Below, in pieces: positions 27,707-35,007 of a stretch of 47,765 nt of DNA. The translations under genes and the position numbers were made by a program. A model generated the notes under the pieces. That model was given only the letters and a program-made list of their open reading frames with translations. It had not been told where the DNA came from and did not search any database. The number at the start of each line of letters is the position of its first letter. The first letter of the stretch is position 1. The stretch covers positions 1-47,765 of the IMG/VR virus record IMGVR_UViG_3300034374_007168. One strand, written 5' to 3'. Origin of the DNA: a virus.

Positions 27707-28354
27707 TTACCAATTAATTATGTGTTTAGTTTTTTCAAATTGATTGTTAGTTATCCATGGTCTACTATTTCTAGCTGCATAAGCTGGATGCTCTGCTTCA
27801 TAGATATTTGGTGTAGGGTATATGTATTGCTTAAAACTTTGAGCATCTCTACCCCACAAAAACCATAGTAAATCTGGTTTAACTATAGATAACTGAGTTA
27901 AGAATCCCTTGGTAAAGTCTGACCATACAGTTCTATGACTTCCAGGACTTCTTCTTCTCACTGTTAGGAAACTATTTAACAAAAGCACACCTTGATTAGC
28001 TAAATATTCTAGTGAATAATCAAAATCTAAGCATAGTCCATTATGTATTTCTTTTTCTATAGCTTCTCTAATTTTTACCAAGCTGGGATTTATATAGAGT
28101 TCTGATTTAACTCCAAAAGCCAAGCCTGTAGCACTACCATTATTGTAAGGGTCCATACCTAGTATAACTCCTTTAATATCATTGTATTGACATAATTCAA
28201 AAGCTCTAAATATTTGTTTAGGCTCAGGGTATATTACATACTTTTGATATTCTACACTAATGGTTTTCACAATCTGATTGACACCAGAGGATTCCCATAA
28301 TTTAGGGAACCTCTGATACCAATCACCTAACTGTTCTACAGTTTCTTTTCTCAC
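27707..28354 (-). CDS. ung: Uracil-DNA glycosylase, family 1
   Basis: 215 aa, close to the usual length of family-1 UDG. Motif A reads LGMDPYNNG (D68 is the water-activating Asp; the usual GQDPYH is altered to GMDPYN). LLLNSFLTVRRRSPGSH (residues 124-140) matches the conserved LLLN..LTV...PgSH region, and motif B is EAEHPAYAARN with H189. The enzyme removes uracil from DNA. It is a common component of crAss-like replication blocks. It overlaps the upstream gene by 4 nt and is followed 1 nt later by a nucleotide pyrophosphohydrolase. Q-to-M and H-to-N changes in motif A are unusual but leave the catalytic Asp and His. Confidence 0.92.
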   Translation of the reverse strand: MRKETVEQLGDWYQRFPKLWESSGVNQIVKTISVEYQKYVIYPEPKQIFRAFELCQYNDIKGVILGMDPYNNGSATGLAFGVKSELYINPSLVKIREAIEKEIHNGLCLDFDYSLEYLANQGVLLLNSFLTVRRRSPGSHRTVWSDFTKGFLTQLSIVKPDLLWFLWGRDAQSFKQYIYPTPNIYEAEHPAYAARNSRPWITNNQFEKTKHIINW

Positions 28355-28980
28355 TCTACCTTTGTATTTTTAATAGGTTCAATAGTGGTATAAAGTATTT
28401 CTTCATCTCCAGGAATAGACCATATCTCTGACTTATCAAAGTCAAATATATAGTCTTGAAATTTACTACAAGATAGATAAGTGTTATGTTTACACTTGCA
28501 TACTTCACTCATACAACCTAAGTTCTTATGTAAATTTCTTAGCATTACCTGATTTCTAGAAAGAACTCCTATAATACCTTTTATATTAGAACCATGATGA
28601 AAATCTAGTATCTGCTCTTTAAATTTAGGAGACATTTTAGAGTATTTACCATACCTAAACCAGTCATAGTCACTTTGATACTGCTTAGGTACATCATAAA
28701 TAAACACAGATTTATTTACTGAAGGTTCATACCTATGAACAAGATGTTCATTTATCTCATTAAGATTAGCCTCCTGCTTTACTATATTCTGTATATCCCT
28801 TTCATTAAGTAACTCAGGGTATTCATACATAAGTACAATGTGATTATCAAATTCTGGATAATTTAAGTCTTTAATGTAACAATTTACTAGATTATTAGAC
28901 CAACCAAAGAAATCTTTGTTAAAGCCTAGCATAGGTAGAACAAGAAAAGAAGCTTTATTCTTCTGTTCTTTCTGGCTCAT
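28351..28980 (-). CDS. Conserved-looking phage protein of unknown function, 209 aa
   Basis: I do not recognise this protein. It is soluble, with an aromatic-rich middle (SDYDWFRYGKYSKMSPKF) and a short cysteine/histidine cluster in the C-terminal third (CMSEVCKCKHNTYLSCSKF) that could bind zinc. The reading frame overlaps the upstream nuclease gene by 26 nt and the downstream UDG by 4 nt, so it is co-translated with DNA repair and recombination genes. A role in DNA metabolism is inferred only from this neighbourhood. Confidence 0.7.
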   Translation of the reverse strand: MSQKEQKNKASFLVLPMLGFNKDFFGWSNNLVNCYIKDLNYPEFDNHIVLMYEYPELLNERDIQNIVKQEANLNEINEHLVHRYEPSVNKSVFIYDVPKQYQSDYDWFRYGKYSKMSPKFKEQILDFHHGSNIKGIIGVLSRNQVMLRNLHKNLGCMSEVCKCKHNTYLSCSKFQDYIFDFDKSEIWSIPGDEEILYTTIEPIKNTKVE

Positions 28981-30013
28981 TATGCATTCTAGTTTCTATC
29001 ACACCATTATTCTCATAAATCTCTCTTGAGTAATCCCACAAATCATTTTCTAAATGCCAGTGTAAGTCATTAATAAGCTCCCAAATACCTGCTCTATTGT
29101 AGCCTGCTAGTTTGCCTGCAAAGGCAGCTCTGTTATCATTATAACTAAGCTTCCATATTAGAGGATTTTTTGGATAGTCTACATTTACTACAATATATTT
29201 AAAGTCAAAAACTTTATAGTCTTCTAGACCTTTTCTAGCTTTAAAGACATGATTAATGTAGTGGGAATATAAAGCTCCTTGAATATCATACCTGTAAGAA
29301 TACATAGACTTAGTAAAAGCATAAGGGCTACTGCTTGTAGTCTTAATATCTAACGGCTGAATAATTTTATTATCATGGTCTATGATAACTAAGTCAAGTT
29401 TAACTTTAAAAGTAAGAGGAAATCCGTTGTCTAGTATTTCAAAAGTATCCTCTAGTTGATAGATTTTTTCTTTGTTTCCTACAATGTATTGGCTTAGAAA
29501 GTCTTTAGTAAACTTGTTATTTAAAAGAGCAGTAGAACAAGCACTGGCTTTTAAGAAATCTTCAGTCGTTACAATTATCTTATCTCCAGCAGTTACTATA
29601 TCCATTGCATAATCCTTAGCCTCTTTGTTAAACCTTTCTATAACTTTATCTGAGCTAATTTTAAATGTGCCATGAGTATAAGCACTTTCATGGGCAGCAA
29701 GCTGCTTCTCACTATCACTTAACTCACTATCTGTGTCAGCCATAAGATTTTTATAGTAACTTATAAATAAATCAGTATAATCTTTCATTAGATTTGTAGG
29801 CTCATTATGACTAACTACTTTAAAAATACTGTAAAGATTATCAGGTTCAGTAAGTAAGCAGTCTACTAGAGAACCTAAGTTAACAGCATGTTTATCTGAA
29901 ATAACTTCTTCTTGCTCTATGTATCTTTTATAAAAATCCTTAGGACTTCTATCCAATAAAGCCAGTTTACTAAAGCTTAAATGGGATAATTTATCTGAAA
30001 TAATATTAGTCAT
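28955..30013 (-). CDS. PD-(D/E)XK exonuclease (RecE/YqaJ/Cas4-like)
   Basis: 352 aa. The N-terminal HLSFSKLALLDRSPKDFY resembles RecE/PDDEXK_1-type nucleases in which small residues line the DNA. The catalytic core is KVKLDLVII (D207), then QPLDIKTTSS (D222, K224) and YRYDIQGALYSHYI (Q245), the D...DxK...Q pattern of this superfamily. Such enzymes degrade DNA ends for recombination or genome processing. Together with the nearby RusA-like resolvase, RecA/Sak4-like ATPase and SSB-like protein it could form the phage recombination set. It overlaps the upstream small gene by 8 nt. Confidence 0.85.
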   Translation of the reverse strand: MTNIISDKLSHLSFSKLALLDRSPKDFYKRYIEQEEVISDKHAVNLGSLVDCLLTEPDNLYSIFKVVSHNEPTNLMKDYTDLFISYYKNLMADTDSELSDSEKQLAAHESAYTHGTFKISSDKVIERFNKEAKDYAMDIVTAGDKIIVTTEDFLKASACSTALLNNKFTKDFLSQYIVGNKEKIYQLEDTFEILDNGFPLTFKVKLDLVIIDHDNKIIQPLDIKTTSSSPYAFTKSMYSYRYDIQGALYSHYINHVFKARKGLEDYKVFDFKYIVVNVDYPKNPLIWKLSYNDNRAAFAGKLAGYNRAGIWELINDLHWHLENDLWDYSREIYENNGVIETRMHNEPERTEE

Positions 30014-30194
30014 TTTTATATACTGTTACTGAGTTAGTTACTTTTTCTGCATTCTTTTCATACAGCTTGATTCTTTCTTTTATCTCTTTTAGTGAGAGCT
30101 TTCTACTAAAATAAATGATAGTCTTATCATTTAAAACGTGTTTCACCTTTTTACTAAGGTCAGGGCATGGGGGTATCACTTTATCTTCTGTCAT
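30006..30194 (-). CDS. Small basic protein of unknown function
   Basis: 62 codons from ATG at 30194 (an in-frame TTG lies two codons upstream at 30200). It is lysine-rich and probably helical (LSLKEIKERIKLYEKN). No family recognised. Overlaps with the RusA-like gene (14 nt) and the nuclease gene (8 nt) suggest it is translated as part of the operon. Confidence 0.6.
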   Translation of the reverse strand: MTEDKVIPPCPDLSKKVKHVLNDKTIIYFSRKLSLKEIKERIKLYEKNAEKVTNSVTVYKND

Positions 30195-30618
30195 AATCAA
30201 CTTTTAAAATTACTCCTGGGTTCTTAGGATTTATGGAATAGTACAAACCTTCAATTTGTAGGGGATAAGGGAGTAAAAACCTCATAGAATCATCTTCTAT
30301 ATAGTTGTGTGCTACTAACAAGTCCTGAATTATTTGTGTAGCATTATTGAAGTCAAAATCTCTTTTAGACTTCCTAATAAAATGAAATCCCATGTGTATA
30401 GGATACTCTAATTCAGTAGGGAAAGTAGCTAAGTACTTTTTAAAGAGATTTTCCCTTCTAACATATTCTTCTACTACTTTATCTCTTACTGAGTATCTTT
30501 TGATACCCAGGTCTTTTAAGTAGCTTACAACTGTTTTAGAAGGAAAAATCCCTCTTGAGGTTTTTACCTTAGAATTTTTAAGAGAAGGTACATTACCTGG
30601 TATAAAGAATTTATGCAT
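30181..30618 (-). CDS. rusA: RusA-like Holliday junction resolvase
   Basis: 145 aa, the family's usual size. The N-terminal FIPGNVPSLKNSKV matches the beta-strand plus PxxKN-type start of RusA proteins. The acidic catalytic set is seen as KRDFDFNNATQIIQDLL (D87, D89, D99) and YIEDDSMRFL (D109, D110). RusA dimers resolve four-way junctions and branched replication intermediates. It lies just downstream of the ubiquitin-like cassette and upstream of the PD-(D/E)XK nuclease, overlapping both neighbouring genes. Confidence 0.85.
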   Translation of the reverse strand: MHKFFIPGNVPSLKNSKVKTSRGIFPSKTVVSYLKDLGIKRYSVRDKVVEEYVRRENLFKKYLATFPTELEYPIHMGFHFIRKSKRDFDFNNATQIIQDLLVAHNYIEDDSMRFLLPYPLQIEGLYYSINPKNPGVILKVDYDRR

Positions 30619-31429
30619 TTACTTCCTCCTCTTCTACTTTAGATTTTACATATTCAACAAACTCATCAAATGTAATATCATTTTGTATGGTTGAAACATA
30701 GTCTTCTTTTTTCATATCATCTCTGCCTTTAATTTCTAAACCAATCTTTTGAGCATGTTTTATCATTTTCCATAAGCTTTTTATTAGCTGGCTACTTAAC
30801 AAAAAATCTTCATCTAAAAGAGGAGGGTTAGATACTTCTAATTTAAAAAGACCTGGAATACTTAAAAACTCATCTAGACCTAGACCTAATTCTTGCATTT
30901 TTTCCTCTCCTAATATTTCTCTTACTAAGAAATAAATAAAAGGAAGTTGCATATAAGATTTATCTATAGTAAGAGCAGCTAAAGGAACTGCTAATAATGA
31001 ATCTAAGTAAAGTAAACTCCCATGTACATAACAGATACCATTGTTAACAATATCAAAAGGATTAGCTAAGGTTTCTAACCTAACCTGATGAGTAGAAGTA
31101 TAAGTACGTACTTTACAATTGTTATTAAACTCTAAGTCAGGAGTTAGTAAGACATTTAAGTTTTCTTTAAGAAGAGTTGTAAGGTTCTTCAAGAATGCTA
31201 TTCCTGTATATTGTTCTCCCCCATTAATACTTATACTTATTCCAATTTGATAAAAAGTAGGAGTTATAACTAAAGAAGGCAAACTATTATATTCACTATG
31301 ATTTAGAAATACTCTTCTTTGCAAAAGATTTCTGTCTAGAATTTTTTTACCATAAATAACTTTACTCCTATCAGTATTGATTTTATAAGTAGGAGGATAT
31401 ATATTCCTAGTTTGTACAATGTTAATCAT
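30611..31429 (-). CDS. Unknown protein linked to the ubiquitin-like cassette, 272 aa
   Basis: No family recognised with confidence. Its ATG overlaps the TGA of the E1-like gene (ATGA), so it is translationally coupled to it and is probably a cassette partner. The sequence looks alpha/beta with no cysteine cluster, hence no RING-type E3 signature. Two segments look structured: residues about 45-85 (SLPSLVITPTFYQIGISISI and following) and a hydrophobic GSLLYLDSLLAVPLAAL near 135-155. The C-terminus is charged (EFVEYVKSKVEEEEV). The PRTRC cassettes of other mobile elements also carry extra proteins beside Ub-like, E1 and JAB, and this could be the equivalent of one of them (such as PRTRC protein B), but the match is not evident by eye. 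Confidence 0.65.
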   Translation of the reverse strand: MINIVQTRNIYPPTYKINTDRSKVIYGKKILDRNLLQRRVFLNHSEYNSLPSLVITPTFYQIGISISINGGEQYTGIAFLKNLTTLLKENLNVLLTPDLEFNNNCKVRTYTSTHQVRLETLANPFDIVNNGICYVHGSLLYLDSLLAVPLAALTIDKSYMQLPFIYFLVREILGEEKMQELGLGLDEFLSIPGLFKLEVSNPPLLDEDFLLSSQLIKSLWKMIKHAQKIGLEIKGRDDMKKEDYVSTIQNDITFDEFVEYVKSKVEEEEVNA

Positions 31430-32121
31430 AATGTTACAGTTTCTAGCATGTTAAAGATTTCATTTTCTACACTAAAAGGAACATCCCTAATATGTTCTCC
31501 TACAGCTATATTAAAGCAATGGTTTGTAAACAAAGCTACCATCTTAGAGCCAATCATAAAGCTATTGTGGGTAGTACCTTTAAAACCACAAGGCAAGTTT
31601 GCAGCTTCACTACTAGGAAATAGAGTTTTTTCATAATCCTCTATTCTATTTGGAGTAACTGCATATATGAAAAACTGCTCTGCTGTTAGTCTACCATCTA
31701 TAAATATTGGAGGTGTACCTTCTTCTTGGTGTTTATCACAGTTTTGTTTAAATACTTCAAACATTTGTTCTCTAGCTTCCATATTATCAAAACAACTAAA
31801 CATCACTGGAGTAGAAGGTGTTTGCAAAGTAAATAAGTCTGGAACTGCTTTAATGAAATAACGTGAGTAGTTTTTACATAAGTTCATTACTGCTTCTACT
31901 TTAGACTTATCCATATCCTCTTTGCCAAAAAGCTGATTAGATAAATTATGCCTGTTTACTGTATCGTTGTCATATAAAGTTATAGACCTAGGTCCTATTC
32001 TGGACATAAGAAATGCTACAATGGAACCTATACCCCCAGCCCCTCCGATAGTTACATCAAGGGACTGGGCAGTAGGTAACCATGCAGCATCCTTAAAACG
32101 GGAGTTATAAGAATTTTGCAT
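31426..32121 (-). CDS. E1/ThiF-like adenylating enzyme of a ubiquitin-like system
   Basis: 231 aa, the size of a minimal ThiF/MoeB-type domain. Seen: nucleotide-binding GGAGGIGS (residues 26-33), ITLYDNDTVNRHNLSNQLF (D51, D53, N59; the usual NLnRQ is NLSNQ), K74, the FDNMEAR metal/ATP site (D112) and LPCGFKGTTH with a candidate thioester cysteine C178 before T183/T184. E1-like enzymes adenylate the C-terminus of a beta-grasp modifier and, if a catalytic cysteine is present, form a thioester. It lies 14 nt after the JAMM peptidase gene and overlaps the 272-aa gene. Neighbouring Ub-like and E2-like genes argue for protein conjugation rather than thiamin or molybdopterin synthesis. Confidence 0.88.
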   Translation of the reverse strand: MQNSYNSRFKDAAWLPTAQSLDVTIGGAGGIGSIVAFLMSRIGPRSITLYDNDTVNRHNLSNQLFGKEDMDKSKVEAVMNLCKNYSRYFIKAVPDLFTLQTPSTPVMFSCFDNMEAREQMFEVFKQNCDKHQEEGTPPIFIDGRLTAEQFFIYAVTPNRIEDYEKTLFPSSEAANLPCGFKGTTHNSFMIGSKMVALFTNHCFNIAVGEHIRDVPFSVENEIFNMLETVTL

Positions 32122-32135
32122 ATTTATTTATTTAT

Positions 32136-33335
32136 TTAGTACACATGTGTGAAATCATAGTCATCGTCTAGAATTTCATCATCGTCATAGTAGATGCTGT
32201 TTAAAGCTTCATATAAATCTGACAGCACATCTTCTTTATCTGCTTTTGCTATAGCATCATTTGAACTTACTTCTACTAAAATATCTAAAGCCTGACCTAT
32301 AAAATCAGCTTCTTGAGTTTGAGAAACTGTACTAGGGAAGAATTTTCCTCCATGGTTGCTGGCAATAGAGTTAATAAACCAATCTACCATATCATCTGCT
32401 TTACATAGACCTTTACCTAAAACTTCTTTATAAAACTTATCCAAGGCTACTAAAACACCACTATTAAGGCTGTTAGTATTATTTTCTAAAAGCTTACAAA
32501 TGAAATTAAGTAATTCGTATCTACTGTATTTATATTCAGTGTTAGCAGGTACTTGATTATTGAAGTAGTTATAAGGATTACTATATGATGAACTTTGTGT
32601 AACAGTTTTTGTTTTTCCAAATCCAACAACTTTCTTTTCTTCCTGAGCTTTTTTAATAATGGTATCTACTCTATTATTAAATAGGTTATCTAAGTCAAAG
32701 GAAAAAGTAAGAGGTACTTCTACAATTACACTATTTTCTACCTCATTTTCTTCTTCTTTAGAACTAATCCAATTACCATCTTCATTCATATACTCAGAAA
32801 GATAAGATTTGGTTTTGTTTTTTACCAAATAAGCGACTTTACCTGTAACATCTCCAGCATTATTAACAATGATGGAAATACAGAAATTAGACATAGCAGC
32901 GTACTTATGCAAAGTAGAAGTATCTGTACCACTAAAGAATACATTCATATCTACATGAGAGTGGATAATACCCATTTTACAATCTTCTAATACAGGGTTA
33001 TTATCATAAGCATCAATAATAGATTCATCTACCTCAAACTCTGTATATGAAGGCTCTCCCTTATGCATAGGAAGAATATCTATAGGCTCTAACTTAAAAG
33101 TATCAAGATTTATAGGATGTCCTTCAGTTTTACAAAAGATTATACCTGACCATTCTACGTCATTGATACTTTTACATAAATACCAAATTTTCGCTAATAT
33201 CTCTTGGGAGAGATGTACTTTCAATCCTTTCTCTTTCACCAAGGTCTTGTAAGTACTTTGATAAGTGCTTGAATAAGGTTTCAACGTATTCTCTTGGGGG
33301 TAGGGTTGCTGTTGTATCCAGTAATTTGTTTTCAT
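32136..33335 (-). CDS. JAMM/MPN-family metallopeptidase (deubiquitinase-like)
   Basis: The JAMM zinc site is complete: VEWSG (E61) and GIIHSHVDMNVFFSGTD (H125, H127, S135, D138), the H-x-H-x7-S-x2-D pattern. JAMM enzymes remove or process ubiquitin-like modifiers. A second half (about 200-398) with Ser/Asn-rich linkers and a strongly acidic tail (DDDEILDDDYD) is not recognised. The start is uncertain: TTG at 33341, ATG at 33335 (used here) or GTG at 33239. The MPN fold seems to begin at KGLKVHLSQ, so the GTG would suffice and the preceding Gln/Tyr/Ser-rich codons may just be the alternate frame of the E2-like gene. With the ATG the overlap is 164 nt, with the GTG 68 nt. Confidence 0.87.
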   Translation of the reverse strand: MKTNYWIQQQPYPQENTLKPYSSTYQSTYKTLVKEKGLKVHLSQEILAKIWYLCKSINDVEWSGIIFCKTEGHPINLDTFKLEPIDILPMHKGEPSYTEFEVDESIIDAYDNNPVLEDCKMGIIHSHVDMNVFFSGTDTSTLHKYAAMSNFCISIIVNNAGDVTGKVAYLVKNKTKSYLSEYMNEDGNWISSKEEENEVENSVIVEVPLTFSFDLDNLFNNRVDTIIKKAQEEKKVVGFGKTKTVTQSSSYSNPYNYFNNQVPANTEYKYSRYELLNFICKLLENNTNSLNSGVLVALDKFYKEVLGKGLCKADDMVDWFINSIASNHGGKFFPSTVSQTQEADFIGQALDILVEVSSNDAIAKADKEDVLSDLYEALNSIYYDDDEILDDDYDFTHVY

Positions 33336-34524
33336 AATCAATACCGTAATTTATAGGTTTATTTCTAAAAGTTAAGTAGGGTTTATGTGAACTATCTATG
33401 AGAGCTAAATTTGCAACATTGTCCAGCTCTCTACTTAATAAATACTCATTTTCATATTCATTATAATAGGAGTTAATAACATTGGTAAAAGAAGAAAAGG
33501 ATTCACCTGCATCAACAAGCATACCTACAGAAGGATAGATAAATGCATTAGTTCCTAAATTATAAGGCTCTTCCAGCATATCTATATTTTTGAAAGCCTG
33601 TTGTAAAAAATTAGTCAAGTCATCTTCATCTAAGTAATCATCTGTCGATAAAAATACATACCTTGAAAGATCCTCACCTAAATCTCTTAAATAAATATAA
33701 GGACCTCCATTCTCAGATTCCCAAACTAGAAGTTCATCAACTTGATAGAATAAAGATTCAAATGCTACTGCTTCAACTTCATTTAGGTTACTTGTACTAT
33801 GTAGCTCATCCACTAAGCACTGCAAATCTGTAGCTCCTAGACATAGGTTTCTTTTAGAAAAGAAATTCTCAAGACTTCTAGTAGCAGCATGAGAATGTAT
33901 ATAACCAGCTCCAGCTTGTTCAAAAGTACCATGAGAAGAAAACATCTCTATTTTATTTCTTAATCTTAAAGCCTCATAATTCAAGCTAAAAGGGTAGCAT
34001 ATATAGGAGTCAAAAATAGTTTCTGTATTACCATTTTCATCATCTATATCTATTTGAGGGTAATGTACTATTAGACTAATATTTTCCTCATTATCTAGTT
34101 TTAAATCTACTTTGTCTTCTCCATAAATTTCTTCAGCAGCTCTTACTATCTCTATTAGTCTATTGTAGTCATTTTTAAGAGAAGAACTACTTAAGAGGTC
34201 TTCCTTAAAATTTGTTAGGTCTCTATTAAATCTTAACTCTTTTTCAACTTCAAAAGGTAAAATGTAACAATCAGTTATTGTAAGACTATTAATTGTTAAA
34301 AAACCATTTACAATACGCAAATCATTTCTTTCTTTATTATAGGGGTGTATAGTCCCAGCTTGCCATATAATAAACTCTTCTGCTTCTTTGTTAAAAACTA
34401 AAGGAATAAGCTTTGTAGTTATATCTTCTTGTAATGTTTCTTGTTTGATAGAAAACAAAGAGTGCTCTTCAACAAATTCTCCAATAGGTTTCGGATTTTC
34501 TAAAGCATATTCTAATTCTGTCAT
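33172..34524 (-). CDS. Candidate E2-like conjugating protein of the ubiquitin-like system, 450 aa
   Basis: A central domain (about 125-300) has LIVHYPQIDI (H154), an acidic turn, FDSYICYPF, then GAGYIHSH (H210, H212) and RNLCLGATDL with C228. A histidine pair 16-18 residues before a CL(G) cysteine echoes the HPN...CL arrangement of E2/UBC folds and matches what I recall of phage and PRTRC-like E2 families. The HSH here is not a JAMM site, because no S-x2-D follows at the right spacing. The flanking N- and C-terminal regions are unrecognised. Position supports the call: first gene after the Ub-like gene and its hairpin, then JAMM peptidase and E1. Without the neighbours I would call it unknown; the E2 assignment is inference. 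Confidence 0.65.
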   Translation of the reverse strand: MTELEYALENPKPIGEFVEEHSLFSIKQETLQEDITTKLIPLVFNKEAEEFIIWQAGTIHPYNKERNDLRIVNGFLTINSLTITDCYILPFEVEKELRFNRDLTNFKEDLLSSSSLKNDYNRLIEIVRAAEEIYGEDKVDLKLDNEENISLIVHYPQIDIDDENGNTETIFDSYICYPFSLNYEALRLRNKIEMFSSHGTFEQAGAGYIHSHAATRSLENFFSKRNLCLGATDLQCLVDELHSTSNLNEVEAVAFESLFYQVDELLVWESENGGPYIYLRDLGEDLSRYVFLSTDDYLDEDDLTNFLQQAFKNIDMLEEPYNLGTNAFIYPSVGMLVDAGESFSSFTNVINSYYNEYENEYLLSRELDNVANLALIDSSHKPYLTFRNKPINYGIDYENKLLDTTATLPPREYVETLFKHLSKYLQDLGERERIESTSLPRDISENLVFM

Positions 34525-34547
34525 AGGCTTTTAATATGTAAAATAAA

Positions 34548-34577
34548 AAAGAGGGTAGCCTATTGACTACCCTCTTT
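34548..34577 (-). terminator. Terminator/attenuator hairpin between the Ub-like and E2-like genes
   Basis: A perfect 11-bp stem, AAAGAGGGTAG (34548-34558) and CTACCCTCTTT (34567-34577), with an 8-nt loop. On the - strand it is followed by TTTTTTATTTTAC, an intrinsic terminator. Only 23 nt separate it from the E2-like ATG, too little for a new promoter, so part of the transcription must read through. Confidence 0.85.
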
Positions 34578-34597
34578 AGGTTTAAGAGTACTGAAAA

Positions 34598-34996
34598 TTA
34601 AGCCAAACCTTCAGAACGAAGATTTTCCAAATCTTCTAGCTCTTCTTCAGATAAACTTTCATCTGGAATAGAACCATTAACATCTTCTAGAATATCTTCC
34701 AAAAGATTCATCAACTTAGTACGAATTTCTCTGATTTGAGAATCAGTGTATCTAGTGCGATTACCACTACCAGATTCAATTTTCTTCATGCTAAGAATGA
34801 CAGTAAAATTACCTTCAGGTAAAGAGGCATTATCAGATTCTAGAGTATTTCTAGTCTCTCTAACAATAGCTTTCATATCTGAAATACCTGAATAGGTTCC
34901 AGATAACTCTTCTTTAAGGTCACCCCAGTTAGTAGCTTCAGATTCAAAAGTTCTAGCAGAGGTAGATTGAGGAGAGATTACACGAATATTACGCAT
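34598..34996 (-). CDS. Ubiquitin-like (beta-grasp) modifier protein with C-terminal extension
   Basis: 132 aa. Order of elements fits a beta-grasp: strand MRNIRVIS (1-8), strand ARTFESE (14-20), helix WGDLKEELSG (24-33), strand MKAIVRETRNTL (41-52), then LPEGNFTVILSMKKIESGSG (59-78). The ending KKxxSG after a hydrophobic strand resembles other phage/PRTRC-type Ub-like proteins as I recall them. A helical, acidic extension (79-132) follows and ends SEGLA. Candidate mature C-termini are G76, G78 or G130. The JAMM peptidase encoded nearby could expose one of these, and the E1-like enzyme would then activate it. It follows the primase by 11 nt and is followed by a terminator, implying more transcript than its enzymes. 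Confidence 0.72.
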   Translation of the reverse strand: MRNIRVISPQSTSARTFESEATNWGDLKEELSGTYSGISDMKAIVRETRNTLESDNASLPEGNFTVILSMKKIESGSGNRTRYTDSQIREIRTKLMNLLEDILEDVNGSIPDESLSEEELEDLENLRSEGLA

Positions 34997-35007
34997 AGTT
35001 TTAAAGA

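Noticed and set aside
33895-33897. HSH of the 450-aa protein read as a second JAMM site
   Set aside because: The JAMM pattern needs S-x2-D seven residues after H-x-H. Here there is none, and the Cys at 228 fits an E2-like reading better.
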